A stretch of DNA of 64,000 nt, from positions 2,046,001 to 2,110,000 of the forward strand of contig NC_020506.1 in the NCBI RefSeq assembly GCF_000344785.1. Direction: 5' to 3'. The notes below the pieces were generated by a model. It had not been told where the DNA came from, did no database searches, and was given only the letters and a program-made list of their open reading frames with translations. The first letter of the stretch is position 1; each line of letters opens with the position of its first letter. Source of the DNA: Corynebacterium callunae DSM 20147 (GTDB taxonomy: Bacteria > Actinomycetota > Actinomycetes > Mycobacteriales > Mycobacteriaceae). Made by a program: the position numbers and the translations under genes. Below, piece after piece: positions 43,887 to 53,260 of the stretch.

Positions 43887-44096
43887 TCAGTTTTCCTTTC
43901 GGGAAGCAATAGGTTGCTGTGGCTGTTCGCGGTGAAAGATCCGCAGTGCAGCAGCACCAGCGAGATCGATCACTCTTAACAAGGGAACTGCCAAAAGTGC
44001 GCAGACCAGCACTGATGCCATGATTACCAGTGGTGATTGGATCCACAGCGGGGCTGTCGTAAGGTGCTGTGTAATCCAGTCGAGGAATGCGGTCAT
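43887..44096 (-). CDS. small membrane protein (69 aa)
   Basis: The 69-residue protein has a hydrophobic stretch PLVIMASVLVCALLAVPLL that should form one membrane helix, with an amphipathic N-terminus (MTAFLDWITQHL) and a polar basic tail. I recognise no family. It lies 25 bases after the dcp stop codon on the same strand and just upstream of the 46-residue membrane protein, so the three may be one transcript. Confidence 0.7.
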   Translation of the reverse strand: MTAFLDWITQHLTTAPLWIQSPLVIMASVLVCALLAVPLLRVIDLAGAAALRIFHREQPQQPIASRKEN

Positions 44097-44121
44097 GGCT
44101 GTTTAGCTTACACGCCGGGTA

Positions 44122-46158
44122 TTAGATAGCCCCAGCCAAACCACGACGTCGCAACAATGGGTCAAGGTCTTTGCTCCGGCCGCGCAAGTTTTCAAAGGCT
44201 ATGGAGTAATCAGTTGATGCACCCTTGGAAAGCACCAATTCCCTAAACCTGGCACCTGCCTGACGCGCAGCTTCCGCAGATTCCGCAGTACCTGCGGCGC
44301 CAGTTTCCACGAACCAATCAAAGCCATCGGCATCCAAGGCTTCAGCCCACAAATAAGAGTAATAACCTGCGGAGTAACCACCGGCAAAAATGTGGTTGAA
44401 GTAGGTGGAGCGATAACGCGGAGCTACCTTCTCCACATCCAGACCAGCTGCTGCCAAGGCATCTGCTTCAAATTGCTCGATGTCATTAACTGCTGCGGCT
44501 TCGGAAGCGCTGAGGCTATGCCAAGCCAAGTCAATGATGGAGGCTGCCAGATATTCAGCGGTGGCAAAACCTTGACCAAATTGCTTGGCTGTTTCAATAG
44601 CTTGCAACATGGAATCAGGGATCACGGCGCCGGTGTCCACATGGCGGGCATAGTTACGCACCACCGCTGGATCAAAAGCCCAGTTTTCATTGATCTGGGA
44701 AGGGAATTCTACATAGTCACGTGGTACGGAAGTTCCGGAGAAACTTGGGTAACGCACCTGGGAAAGCAAGCCGTGTAGGCCGTGCCCAAACTCATGGAAG
44801 ATGGTGGTTACTTCATCAAGGCTCAACAATGCTTGGCCGGACGTGGGCTTATTAATACCCATGACGTTGACTACTACTGGCTTGGTACCCAGTAGTTCTG
44901 ATTGATCAACAAAGCTCGACATCCAAGCACCACCGCGCTTGGAGGGACGTCCATGATAATCAGTCAAAATCAGACCAATTCCAGAACCATCAGAGTCCTT
45001 GACCTCCCACACATCAACACCTTCGGCATAGCCGCGCAAATCTGGACGAGCTTCCACAGTGATACCATAGAGGCGATTAGCGGCAAAGAAAACGCCATCT
45101 TCCAGCACCTGGTTCAGTGGGAAATATTGACGCAGCTGAGCCTCGTCAAGGGCATAGTCACGCTCGCGAACCTTGGTTTCCCAGAAGCTCCAGTCCGCAG
45201 CATCTACCTTTTGGCCATGGGATTCTGCTTCCTCGGCAGAAAGCTTGTACTCGGCTTTGGCATTTGCAGAGGCAGCAGGTGCGAGATCATAAAGCAGGGC
45301 GCGAACTGCTGCGACATCATCGGCGGTTTCTTCCTCGATGACATAATCAGCGTGAGTATCATAGCCCAAAAGCGCAGCGCGTTCTGCACGCAGGCGCACG
45401 GTCTCCAAAAGCACGTCCTTATTGGACAAAGCACCACGTTTTTGGGAAGCCTCATAAAGCTTGGCACGAGATCCAGGCGAGCTTAAAACAGCTTGTTCAG
45501 CCTGCACGGTGGGTAATTCCAAAGGAACCACATAACCTGCCGCACCGGTCTCCCGGGCGTAATCGGCAGCGGCAGAAATACGCGCCGGGCTAAATCCTGC
45601 TAATTCTTCCTCGGAAAAGTTAACGGCTAGTTCGCGGGTGTCTTTAAGGAGGTTGCGGCCAAATTCCTCAGACAGCGCCGAAAGGCGCTGGTTGATTTCA
45701 GAAAGCTGGGCCTTTCCGGCGGCGTTGAGTGCTGCCCCGCGGCGTCGAAAAGCTCTTTTGGTATGTGCTAAAAGGCGCTGAGATTCTTCATCTTCCGGCG
45801 CGCTCACTGCTTCCACGCGAGCAAAAAGTTCAGCATTATGGAAAATAGCGTCAGAATGCGCGGAGAGCTTTGGCGCAATTTCCTGGGCAATTTCATCCAT
45901 CTCAGGGGAAGAATCGGTGCCCTGCAGGTTGAAAAAGACGGCCGCCACACGGTTAAGGGCCTGACCTGCACGTTCTAGGGCCTCAATGGTGTTTTCCCAG
46001 GTTACAGGCTCAGGATTAGCAGCAATGCCAGCGATCTCGGCATCGTGCTCGGCAAGTGCGATTTCAAAGGCGGGTAGAAAATCCGCGGTGGAAATATTGG
46101 CAAAATCGGGGAGCTGATAGGGCAGGTTACTTGGCTTTAGTAGATGATCAACAGTCAT
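44122..46158 (-). CDS. dcp: M3-family oligopeptidase (dipeptidyl carboxypeptidase type)
   Basis: The 678-residue zinc metallopeptidase of the thimet/oligopeptidase family degrades short peptides in the cytoplasm. The zinc motif HEFGHGLHGL lies near residue 455 and a downstream Glu sits in the SQINENWAFDP region, as expected for M3. The length fits Dcp/OpdA. It starts at ATG 46158, divergent from the carboxylesterase gene with 32 bases between. It carries an internal copy of the CGTCGAAAAGC word at 45743-45753, where the minus-strand reading gives AFRRR. Confidence 0.92.
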   Translation of the reverse strand: MTVDHLLKPSNLPYQLPDFANISTADFLPAFEIALAEHDAEIAGIAANPEPVTWENTIEALERAGQALNRVAAVFFNLQGTDSSPEMDEIAQEIAPKLSAHSDAIFHNAELFARVEAVSAPEDEESQRLLAHTKRAFRRRGAALNAAGKAQLSEINQRLSALSEEFGRNLLKDTRELAVNFSEEELAGFSPARISAAADYARETGAAGYVVPLELPTVQAEQAVLSSPGSRAKLYEASQKRGALSNKDVLLETVRLRAERAALLGYDTHADYVIEEETADDVAAVRALLYDLAPAASANAKAEYKLSAEEAESHGQKVDAADWSFWETKVRERDYALDEAQLRQYFPLNQVLEDGVFFAANRLYGITVEARPDLRGYAEGVDVWEVKDSDGSGIGLILTDYHGRPSKRGGAWMSSFVDQSELLGTKPVVVNVMGINKPTSGQALLSLDEVTTIFHEFGHGLHGLLSQVRYPSFSGTSVPRDYVEFPSQINENWAFDPAVVRNYARHVDTGAVIPDSMLQAIETAKQFGQGFATAEYLAASIIDLAWHSLSASEAAAVNDIEQFEADALAAAGLDVEKVAPRYRSTYFNHIFAGGYSAGYYSYLWAEALDADGFDWFVETGAAGTAESAEAARQAGARFRELVLSKGASTDYSIAFENLRGRSKDLDPLLRRRGLAGAI

Positions 46159-46190
46159 AAGGCTCGATCCTAGTTGCTAAGGTTTTGTCC

Positions 46191-47369
46191 ATGTCTGTCA
46201 CCTCAGTCACCATTACCTGCCCGGCAGGTCAAATTACCGGCGAGCCTCACTACTTTCGCTCCATTCCCTATGCCAGCGCGCAGCCTTTTGCGGACGCTCA
46301 AAAGCTGCCACCCCGTGACATCGACGCACGTGGCACAGTGCAGGGTTTGCAGCTCTCGGTTGCTACCCCGGAGGCGCGTTTTGGCGCTGATTTGCCGGTT
46401 ATCGTTTATATCCACGGTGGCGGATATGACAGTGGTAGCCGTTTTGAACCCCGCACCGCACCGGAATTTATGGTCTCGCAGGGGTTTGTGGTGGTCGCGG
46501 TGGATTATCGGCTGAGCCTGGAGGGTTTTGTTCGCTTCCACGATGATGAACCGCACCGTTATCGCGGCATCGATGATTGTGTGCTCGCGTTGGAGTGGGT
46601 GCAAAAAAACATTGAGTTTTTCGGCGGCGATCCCACCAATGTCACCTTGATCGGCCAGTCCGCGGGCGCTGGTATTGCGCTCTGGCTTACTCGCCTTGAC
46701 CACTATAAAGGCGCTTTTCGACGCGTGGTTGCGCTCTCCCCCAGCTTCCCGCGCCAGCCATTTCAGGCCCGAAAGGGTGCTTTGCGACGCAGCCTCGGAA
46801 AACCAGTCACTCGCAAAGCATTAGCTGCCTTGGATCCCGCAAAACTAGCAAAGAGTTATGGGCGATTTAAGCGACGCTTTTTTAATGATCTGCCCTTAGG
46901 GCCTTTTCCTTATGACCCCAATGAATTAGCCGATATTGACCTCATCATTTCCTCTACCCGCGATGAAATGTATCACCACGAGCTGGGGCAAAAACTAGAT
47001 CAGCGTGGTGTTGGTACCAAACTCATTGCTCGCTTATTGGGTATTAAAAATGTCAATGATTACCTCAAAGCTGCGCGCACTATTGATTCCCGGGTGGTGG
47101 GTCGAACCATTGGTGATGCCATGATCAGAAAATATGTCGCGCAGACAGAAAAAGGCTGGTGGATTGAGTTCCCCGGGAGACATTGTGAAGACCTCACCTT
47201 AATCTTCCAACAAGATTCACAGGCACATCACATTATTGCTGATTTTGCGCGCGCTAAAAAGCCCACCTGGCCACTTTATGAACCCACAAAACGCCAAGCA
47301 TTATCGCTGGTAGATGGCCACGCCAAGGTGGTGAGCGATCCACTGAAGATGGTGCGCCTGGCTTTTTAA
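46191..47369 (+). CDS. carboxylesterase type B family protein
   Basis: The 392-residue alpha/beta hydrolase has the type-B carboxylesterase signatures: oxyanion HGGG at residues 75-78 and the nucleophile elbow GQSAGAG with Ser157. It is shorter than typical family members (about 500), ending after a CGKDLTLIF-like region, and lacks a signal peptide, so it is probably cytoplasmic. The ester substrate is unknown. ATG 46191 has AAGG nine bases upstream; the TTG at 46185 is rejected. Confidence 0.83.
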   Translation: MSVTSVTITCPAGQITGEPHYFRSIPYASAQPFADAQKLPPRDIDARGTVQGLQLSVATPEARFGADLPVIVYIHGGGYDSGSRFEPRTAPEFMVSQGFVVVAVDYRLSLEGFVRFHDDEPHRYRGIDDCVLALEWVQKNIEFFGGDPTNVTLIGQSAGAGIALWLTRLDHYKGAFRRVVALSPSFPRQPFQARKGALRRSLGKPVTRKALAALDPAKLAKSYGRFKRRFFNDLPLGPFPYDPNELADIDLIISSTRDEMYHHELGQKLDQRGVGTKLIARLLGIKNVNDYLKAARTIDSRVVGRTIGDAMIRKYVAQTEKGWWIEFPGRHCEDLTLIFQQDSQAHHIIADFARAKKPTWPLYEPTKRQALSLVDGHAKVVSDPLKMVRLAF

Positions 47370-47434
47370 GACAATGTGGGTGTTCTTTTGCTGCTCGCCT
47401 GCAAAGCTGCTGCGATATCTCTATTGTGGCTTTT

Positions 47435-49231
47435 ATGACTGACACCTCACCGCTCGGTTCAGAGCTAATCCCCGAGTCCTCTGTCCGCCCTGTGATTGAT
47501 GCCGAAGGTTATATTGTCGAGCATGAATCCGAGGAGTATCCCTCACCCACGCCCGCTCCCGGTGAGCAACCGTGGGAAAAGAGCCAAAGGGAATGGTACA
47601 AAGAGGCAGTCTTTTATGAGGTGCTGGTTCGCGCCTTTTATGACCCAGAAGGCAATGGATCAGGTTCTCTCAAGGGCTTGACCGAAAAGCTGGATTACAT
47701 CCAATGGCTGGGTGTGGATTGTATTTGGATCCCACCTTTTTATGATTCCCCGCTGCGCGATGGTGGATATGACATCCGCAATTTCCGTGAGATCCTGCCT
47801 GAATTTGGCACGGTCGAAGACTTTGTGGAGCTTGTTGATCAAGCCCACCGCCGTGGACTGCGTGTTATCACCGACCTCGTCATGAACCACACCTCCGATG
47901 AGCACCCCTGGTTCCAGGAATCACGCCGCGATCCAGAAGGTCCATATGGAGATTTTTATGTTTGGGGCGATGATCCCAACCTCTATAGCGAAGCGCGCAT
48001 TATCTTCATCGATACTGAGGATTCCAACTGGACCTATGATCCAGTGCGCAAGCAGTACTACTGGCACCGCTTCTTCTCCCACCAGCCAGACCTCAACTAT
48101 GACAATCCTCAAGTCCAAGAAGCCATGCTGGATGTTTTGCGCTTCTGGTTGGATCTGGGTCTTGATGGATTCCGTCTGGATGCTGTCCCCTATCTCTTTG
48201 AGCGCGAGGGCACCAATGGTGAAAACCTCAAGGAAACCCATGACTTCCTAAAGAAGTGTCGCGCAGTTGTAGAAGCTGAATATCCTGGCCGAATTCTGCT
48301 GGCTGAGGCTAATCAGTGGCCACAGGATGTAGTTGAATACTTCGGTGAAAAAGAAAAGGGCGATGAGTGCCATATGGCATTCCACTTCCCTTTGATGCCA
48401 CGTATCTTCATGGGTGCCCGCCAAGGATCCCGCACCCCTATTAGTGAGATCCTGGCCAACACCCCAGATATTCCTAAGACTGCACAATGGGGCATCTTCT
48501 TGCGCAATCACGATGAGCTCACCCTCGAAATGGTTTCCGATGATGAGCGCGCCTATATGTATTCCCAATTTGCTGTTGAACCACGTATGCGCGCCAATGT
48601 AGGCATTCGCCGTCGCCTTAATCCTTTGTTGGAAGGTGACCGCAACCAGTTAGAACTCCTGCACGGCTTGTTGCTTTCGCTGCCTGGTTCACCAGTGCTG
48701 TACTACGGCGATGAAATTGGCATGGGCGATAACATCTGGCTGCCTGACCGCGATGGTGTGCGCACTCCAATGCAGTGGTCCAGCGACCGCAATGGTGGAT
48801 TCTCCAAGGCTGATCCTGAGCGTCTGTACCTGCCAGCCATCCAAAACGATCAATACGGCTACGCCCAGATGAATGTGGAAAGCCAGCTTAAGCGTGAGAA
48901 TTCCCTACTGCGCTGGATCCGCAACCAGATTATGATCCGCAAGCAATATCCAGCCTTTGGTGCAGGTACCTACCGTGAGGTGGATTCCACCAATGATGCG
49001 GTATTGACCTTCCTGCGTGAACACCGGGGCCAAACCCTGTTGTGTGTTAACAATATGTCCAAGCACCCACAGGCTGTCTCGCTTGATCTGCGCGAATTTG
49101 CTGGACGCACCCCTCGTGAAGTTTCTGGTGGTCAGCTCTTCCCCACCATTGCTGAGCGGGAATGGGTTGTTACTCTGGCTCCACACGGTTTCTTTTGGTT
49201 TGATCTTTCCGAACACGATCAGGAGGACTAA
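47435..49231 (+). CDS. treS: trehalose synthase (maltose alpha-D-glucosyltransferase)
   Basis: This 598-residue GH13 enzyme interconverts maltose and trehalose. Catalytic residues sit in GFRLDAVPYLFEREG (Asp), LLAEANQWPQDVVEYFGE (Glu) and LRNHDELTLEMV (Asp), and the domain-B region VMNHTSDEHPWF is typical of TreS. The N-terminal 45 residues are acidic and Pro-rich. It is three bases upstream of the maltokinase gene, the conserved TreS-Pep2 pair that turns trehalose into maltose-1-phosphate for the GlgE alpha-glucan route. Start ATG 47435 (MTDTSP); a possible -10 box TATTGT lies just before it. Confidence 0.95.
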   Translation: MTDTSPLGSELIPESSVRPVIDAEGYIVEHESEEYPSPTPAPGEQPWEKSQREWYKEAVFYEVLVRAFYDPEGNGSGSLKGLTEKLDYIQWLGVDCIWIPPFYDSPLRDGGYDIRNFREILPEFGTVEDFVELVDQAHRRGLRVITDLVMNHTSDEHPWFQESRRDPEGPYGDFYVWGDDPNLYSEARIIFIDTEDSNWTYDPVRKQYYWHRFFSHQPDLNYDNPQVQEAMLDVLRFWLDLGLDGFRLDAVPYLFEREGTNGENLKETHDFLKKCRAVVEAEYPGRILLAEANQWPQDVVEYFGEKEKGDECHMAFHFPLMPRIFMGARQGSRTPISEILANTPDIPKTAQWGIFLRNHDELTLEMVSDDERAYMYSQFAVEPRMRANVGIRRRLNPLLEGDRNQLELLHGLLLSLPGSPVLYYGDEIGMGDNIWLPDRDGVRTPMQWSSDRNGGFSKADPERLYLPAIQNDQYGYAQMNVESQLKRENSLLRWIRNQIMIRKQYPAFGAGTYREVDSTNDAVLTFLREHRGQTLLCVNNMSKHPQAVSLDLREFAGRTPREVSGGQLFPTIAEREWVVTLAPHGFFWFDLSEHDQED

Positions 49232-49234
49232 CAC

Positions 49235-50332
49235 ATGAGTATTGGTCAGCACATCATCAATGAGCGCTTTTATGGCGCTAAATCCCAGACCATCAACAAT
49301 GTGGAAATTGTTGCCGCTGAGCCGATTGGTGAAAACACCCTTGCTATCGCACGCATCAATAGCACGCTCTACCAGCTCCTGGTCAATGTTGATGGCAAAG
49401 ATGTGCTGCTCAATCATGTTGCTGAAGTAGGGCCTGGATTGGGCGAATGGGTTTCAAATTCGCCCTTCCCTACAGGTCCTTTTAGGGCGCTCAGCGGTGA
49501 ACAATCCAATAGCTCCTTTATCACCACTGGTGAAGAGTCTGTGATTGTAAAATATTTCCGCAAATTGGAACCAGGACGCAATCCTGATGTGGAATTATTG
49601 TCCAAGATTCCCAACTGCCCCAATATCGCGCCAGTGCTGGGATTTTCCGAAGTGCTGCTGGGAAATTCTCGTTATACCCTGGTCATGGCGCAGCAATTTA
49701 TCCCCGGTAAAGATGGATGGGCTCATGCGCTATCCACTACTGCAGATAGTTTTGGTGCGGATGCAGACCTCATCGGCCAGGCCACTCGCAATGTACATAC
49801 TGCCCTGGCTGAAGCCTTCCCCACCGCAGTTGTCCCGGCGAGCGACATTGCACAGGGGCTTATCAACCGCTTGGAGTCTTTGATCTTCCAAGCTCCCGAG
49901 CTTGCACGTTTTAAAGAAGCAGCCACTGCGGTTTATCGCGGGCTCAGCCAAGATGTGCATATTCAAAGGATTCACGGAGATCTGCACCTAGGCCAAATGC
50001 TCAAGACCGATGACCGCTATATTCTCATCGATTTTGAGGGCGAGCCAGCTCGGCCTTTGGAAGAGCGCAAATTGCCCGACTCTCCGCTGCGCGATCTTGC
50101 TGGTGTGATTCGTTCAATCGATTATGCGGCACATTTTGATGGTGGCGCACATCAGAGCTGGGCTGATGAAGCAACTGCCATGTTCTTAGCTGGTTATGGC
50201 AGCATCGATGATCAAGAGCTGCTTAATGCCTATATTTTGGACAAAGCGCTTTATGAGGTTGCCTATGAAACAAATAACCGCCCCGATTGGGTTCATATCC
50301 CTCTCGAAGCGGTGCAGCGTGCTTTGAACTAA
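49235..50332 (+). CDS. mak: maltokinase (Pep2-like)
   Basis: The 365-residue kinase phosphorylates maltose to maltose-1-phosphate. The aminoglycoside-phosphotransferase-like fold is shown by RIHGDLHLGQML (catalytic loop) and LIDFEGEPARPLEERK (metal binding), then DLAGVIRSIDYA, a signature shared with mycobacterial Pep2. It follows treS by three bases and is probably translated from the same message. Most Mak proteins are about 430-460 residues; this one is shorter at the N-terminus. Confidence 0.9.
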   Translation: MSIGQHIINERFYGAKSQTINNVEIVAAEPIGENTLAIARINSTLYQLLVNVDGKDVLLNHVAEVGPGLGEWVSNSPFPTGPFRALSGEQSNSSFITTGEESVIVKYFRKLEPGRNPDVELLSKIPNCPNIAPVLGFSEVLLGNSRYTLVMAQQFIPGKDGWAHALSTTADSFGADADLIGQATRNVHTALAEAFPTAVVPASDIAQGLINRLESLIFQAPELARFKEAATAVYRGLSQDVHIQRIHGDLHLGQMLKTDDRYILIDFEGEPARPLEERKLPDSPLRDLAGVIRSIDYAAHFDGGAHQSWADEATAMFLAGYGSIDDQELLNAYILDKALYEVAYETNNRPDWVHIPLEAVQRALN

Positions 50333-50335
50333 AGC

Positions 50336-50902
50336 CTAAACATCAAAAGCTTCCAAAATTGCCTGACGCAGCTCTGAATTGCTTAGCTGATCCACCATCC
50401 ACGGTGAGAACGCAAAAGGAGCTGCATCCACGGCGTCGAAAAGCTTTTGGGGCTCAACCCACTCGAATTCCTCTACCTCGGCGGCAACCGGTTCCACGTG
50501 CTCGCCGATGGCGAGCCGAACCAGGTGGACCGGGCAAATTTCCCACTCCACGATGCCAGTCGCATCAACTGCGCGATATTGATAATCGCCGAGGATCTCC
50601 TCAATATCGAGGAAAGAATCCTCCTGCAAGTTCAATTCCTGCTGGCCACGGCGACGAATGGCATCCGCATTGGTTTCATCCGGAGCAGGATGCCCACACA
50701 TGGAGTTGGTCCACACGCCTGGCCAGGTCTTTTTACCCAAAGCGCGACGCGTGATCAGCAGTTCTCCACGCGGATTAAGAATATAAGTGGAAAACGCAAA
50801 GTGGAGCGGCGTGTTCGTGGTGTGCACGGTGTCCTTGGGTGCAGTTCCGATGGCATTGCCTTCAGAATCCGCAAGGACAACCAGTTCAACCTCAGTAGTC
50901 AT
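50336..50902 (-). CDS. idi: isopentenyl-diphosphate delta-isomerase, type 1
   Basis: This 188-residue Nudix-fold enzyme interconverts isopentenyl and dimethylallyl diphosphate for isoprenoid (carotenoid, menaquinone, lipid carrier) synthesis. The active-site Cys69 lies in WTNSMCGHP and the Glu in EVEEFEWV. ATG 50902 (MTTEVEL) is chosen over a GTG three codons earlier, in line with C. glutamicum Idi as I remember it. It converges with the maltokinase gene with three bases between the coding ends. Confidence 0.94.
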   Translation of the reverse strand: MTTEVELVVLADSEGNAIGTAPKDTVHTTNTPLHFAFSTYILNPRGELLITRRALGKKTWPGVWTNSMCGHPAPDETNADAIRRRGQQELNLQEDSFLDIEEILGDYQYRAVDATGIVEWEICPVHLVRLAIGEHVEPVAAEVEEFEWVEPQKLFDAVDAAPFAFSPWMVDQLSNSELRQAILEAFDV

Positions 50903-50929
50903 GCCCTCCACCTTAGCTAACTTCCCGCG

Positions 50930-52594
50930 CTAACCCCGCACCCAGTCACCAATCACGCCCGGAATCACCGGCCCACGATCGCCCAAAAGCGCTGCAATAT
51001 TTCGATCCTCCTCCACCGCGGAAGTCACCGATTTAACCTTGCCCGTATTCTTTTGCCCGCCGGCCGGTGCACCCATGGGCATCATCGGCATCATTGAACG
51101 ACCCATGCTTTGCGACGCCTTAACGCCGCCCGTCCCCGGCGCGTTGAGTGCATTGCTGCCATGCGCGCTTGAACCAACAACCGGGCTGGTTTGTTTAGAT
51201 TGCAGACGAGACTTGCCAGCCGTTCCGGTCGAACCACCCAAACCTGCACCACCCATCATCGGTGTCATTGCGCTGCCCAGCGCCGAAGCGCTTTGGGTTC
51301 GTGCTCCCATTCCGGATTCTGATTTAAGTGCAGAGCCTGCCGGATTCATCTTCCCCAATGATGTGGAATTACCAAGGGAATGCTTGCCGGTGCCACTTCC
51401 CACCATGCCAGCGCCGGGAATTGCACTCATACTATTTAGTGCGCTGCCTGCTGTTGAACCGCCACCTCCCAAACCTGCGTTAACAGAGGTTGCAGCTGGC
51501 AGGGTGCTTGTTGAGCCAAATCCTCCGGTCGAGGCTGCCGACGTTAAAGCATCCCCAATTTCTAGCCCTTCCACGTTTTCTGCCACGGTGCCAAAAGAAC
51601 CGGCACCTACTTGGGAAGCTGCCCCCACAGCTTGTCCAATACTTTGCAGACCTGCAGGAGTGAGACCCGCAGCGCTCCAAGACTGCCCACTTCCGGAAAT
51701 CTCATCCATGCCCAAAGCGATCTCATCTGCCGAACCATCTGCGTTAGTTATCTGCATGAGGTTATTTAGCGGTGGCATTCCGGACATAACGTCAGTTTGG
51801 AAAGTTGCGTGGAATGATGCCAAGAATGCTTGTTCAGCAGCTGCTCTTTCTATTGGATCCACAATTGCGCGAATGGATGCCGCTGCCATCATGACCTGTA
51901 AACGATGGCCAGTGTAAATGCGATTTAGAGTGCCAACAGAAGCCGCCATCACCCTGGCATTGGCAGCAAAGGTTGCCCCCGCGTTTGCTACCTCTGCAAT
52001 ATTTTTTGCCGCCTGCTCAAAGGTTTCACCAGAGTTTTCCTCCTGCAATTGACGAGCAATGCTGGTCAACGATGCAGAAACATCACTAATTGCCGACGCC
52101 ATAGAATTCCAAGAACCCTGCGCCTCCAGAACCGCCCCCGAGTTGGTTCCGGAAAATTGGCTGCTCAACCTATCAATGGATCCTACCGGCCTTACAACCG
52201 GAGGATTAAAAACAAACGGCTCAAATCGCGGTGTTGGTCTTTGTGGAAAAAGTACTGATTCCTCAGCAACTCGCCCACCGGTATCTGCAATGTCCATCCC
52301 CCTGGCAAAAAGTTCATCCTGCCCAGACAAAGCATCAACCGAGGCATTAAGCGCAGCTCTTAGCCATTCGATTTGTTCTGCATATGAAGCAAGAACTACT
52401 TGCGATGATCCCACGCCAGAAGTAATTACTGCAGAATGACTAGATCCCAGTTGATCTAGACCAGAAACACTCGAGAATGAATTGAGCAAGTTTCCTCGAG
52501 AAGCTAGTTGTGAAGCTGAAATTGCTTCTTGTTGTTGTTCGACGAGTTTTCCAATAGCACTGCTTACACTTGATAAGTTGATCTTTAAGTTCAT
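50930..52594 (-). CDS. large helical Gly/Ser-rich protein, type VII secretion-associated (PPE/EspB-like) candidate
   Basis: This 554-residue protein has no signal peptide. Residues 60-110 form a helical hairpin region with ASYAEQIEWLRAALNASVDAL; residues 150-265 a second helical domain (GSWNSMASAISDVSASLTSIARQLQEE, AAASIRAIVDPIERAAAEQAFLASF). A long disordered, Gly/Ala/Ser-rich tail (about 300-510) follows, and a conserved-looking C-terminus IAALLGDRGPVIPGVIGDWVRG. This layout resembles EspB/PPE-like ESX substrates of mycobacteria and nocardia; the exact YxxxD/E export motif is not found. Its ATG at 52594 has GGGGGGA six bases upstream and overlaps the stop of the lipoprotein gene (ATGA), so the two are translationally coupled. 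Function unknown. Confidence 0.7.
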   Translation of the reverse strand: MNLKINLSSVSSAIGKLVEQQQEAISASQLASRGNLLNSFSSVSGLDQLGSSHSAVITSGVGSSQVVLASYAEQIEWLRAALNASVDALSGQDELFARGMDIADTGGRVAEESVLFPQRPTPRFEPFVFNPPVVRPVGSIDRLSSQFSGTNSGAVLEAQGSWNSMASAISDVSASLTSIARQLQEENSGETFEQAAKNIAEVANAGATFAANARVMAASVGTLNRIYTGHRLQVMMAAASIRAIVDPIERAAAEQAFLASFHATFQTDVMSGMPPLNNLMQITNADGSADEIALGMDEISGSGQSWSAAGLTPAGLQSIGQAVGAASQVGAGSFGTVAENVEGLEIGDALTSAASTGGFGSTSTLPAATSVNAGLGGGGSTAGSALNSMSAIPGAGMVGSGTGKHSLGNSTSLGKMNPAGSALKSESGMGARTQSASALGSAMTPMMGGAGLGGSTGTAGKSRLQSKQTSPVVGSSAHGSNALNAPGTGGVKASQSMGRSMMPMMPMGAPAGGQKNTGKVKSVTSAVEEDRNIAALLGDRGPVIPGVIGDWVRG

Positions 52595-53160
52595 GAAGAT
52601 CCCCCCGCTCCCAAGATCAATTCTTCCAAAATCCTCACCGCTTCCGGGCATAAGACATTCGGTTCCCATCCAGAACCTACTTCGTAGTAATCAACTACAA
52701 ATCTGCCCCAGTCATAGTCAACTGCCGCTTCGCATTGACGGGCTTGCGACGACATTTCGTGGATATAGAGCCCAGGAATCCTTGATTGATTCCAGTCGAC
52801 TGGATTCAGTCCGGATTCTTGTACCCTGTCACGATTAATTTGGTCTGTCGCAATTAAGAAGACACCTTTAAACTTGTCGAAATCATTTGGGGCAAAACTG
52901 CACCCCATTGCTCCAAACTGCATATCACTGGAGTTCGCAAGCTGTCTTCCCAACCCAAGGCTGGAAAAGCGCTCATCACTGAACACTTCACAAGGATCAA
53001 ATTGGCTGGCAAAAATCCCTTCTGTTGCTGGTTCCACGGCTAATGTCCCCGATGTGCTTTGGCTTTCGGTAACTGTCACAGTCGTTGAAGAGCTCGCCCC
53101 CGAGACACAGCCAGAGAGCATTAACGCGGTCATGCATAGAAGTAACCAGGCCCGCCGCAT
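52591..53160 (-). CDS. lipoprotein, DUF3558-like
   Basis: The 189-residue protein has a lipoprotein signal peptide (MRRAWLLLCMTALML then lipobox LSGC) and a DUF3558-like domain, with FDPCEVFSDERFSSLG, a CSF pair and LCPEAVRIL; conserved Cys residues suggest disulfides. DUF3558 proteins are surface lipoproteins of mycobacteria and relatives of unknown role. ATG 53160 (MRRAW) is chosen over an upstream in-frame start with 16 non-signal residues. Coupled to the downstream helical protein gene by a four-base overlap. Confidence 0.8.
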   Translation of the reverse strand: MRRAWLLLCMTALMLSGCVSGASSSTTVTVTESQSTSGTLAVEPATEGIFASQFDPCEVFSDERFSSLGLGRQLANSSDMQFGAMGCSFAPNDFDKFKGVFLIATDQINRDRVQESGLNPVDWNQSRIPGLYIHEMSSQARQCEAAVDYDWGRFVVDYYEVGSGWEPNVLCPEAVRILEELILGAGGSS

Positions 53161-53260
53161 AGAAAACCCCGAATCTTTGTAGTCGTAATGAATGCCTTGG
53201 AAAGGCACTCATTAGGGTTAGACTGCGAAAGATCCGGGGTGGTTCCCAAAAATTTAAAAC

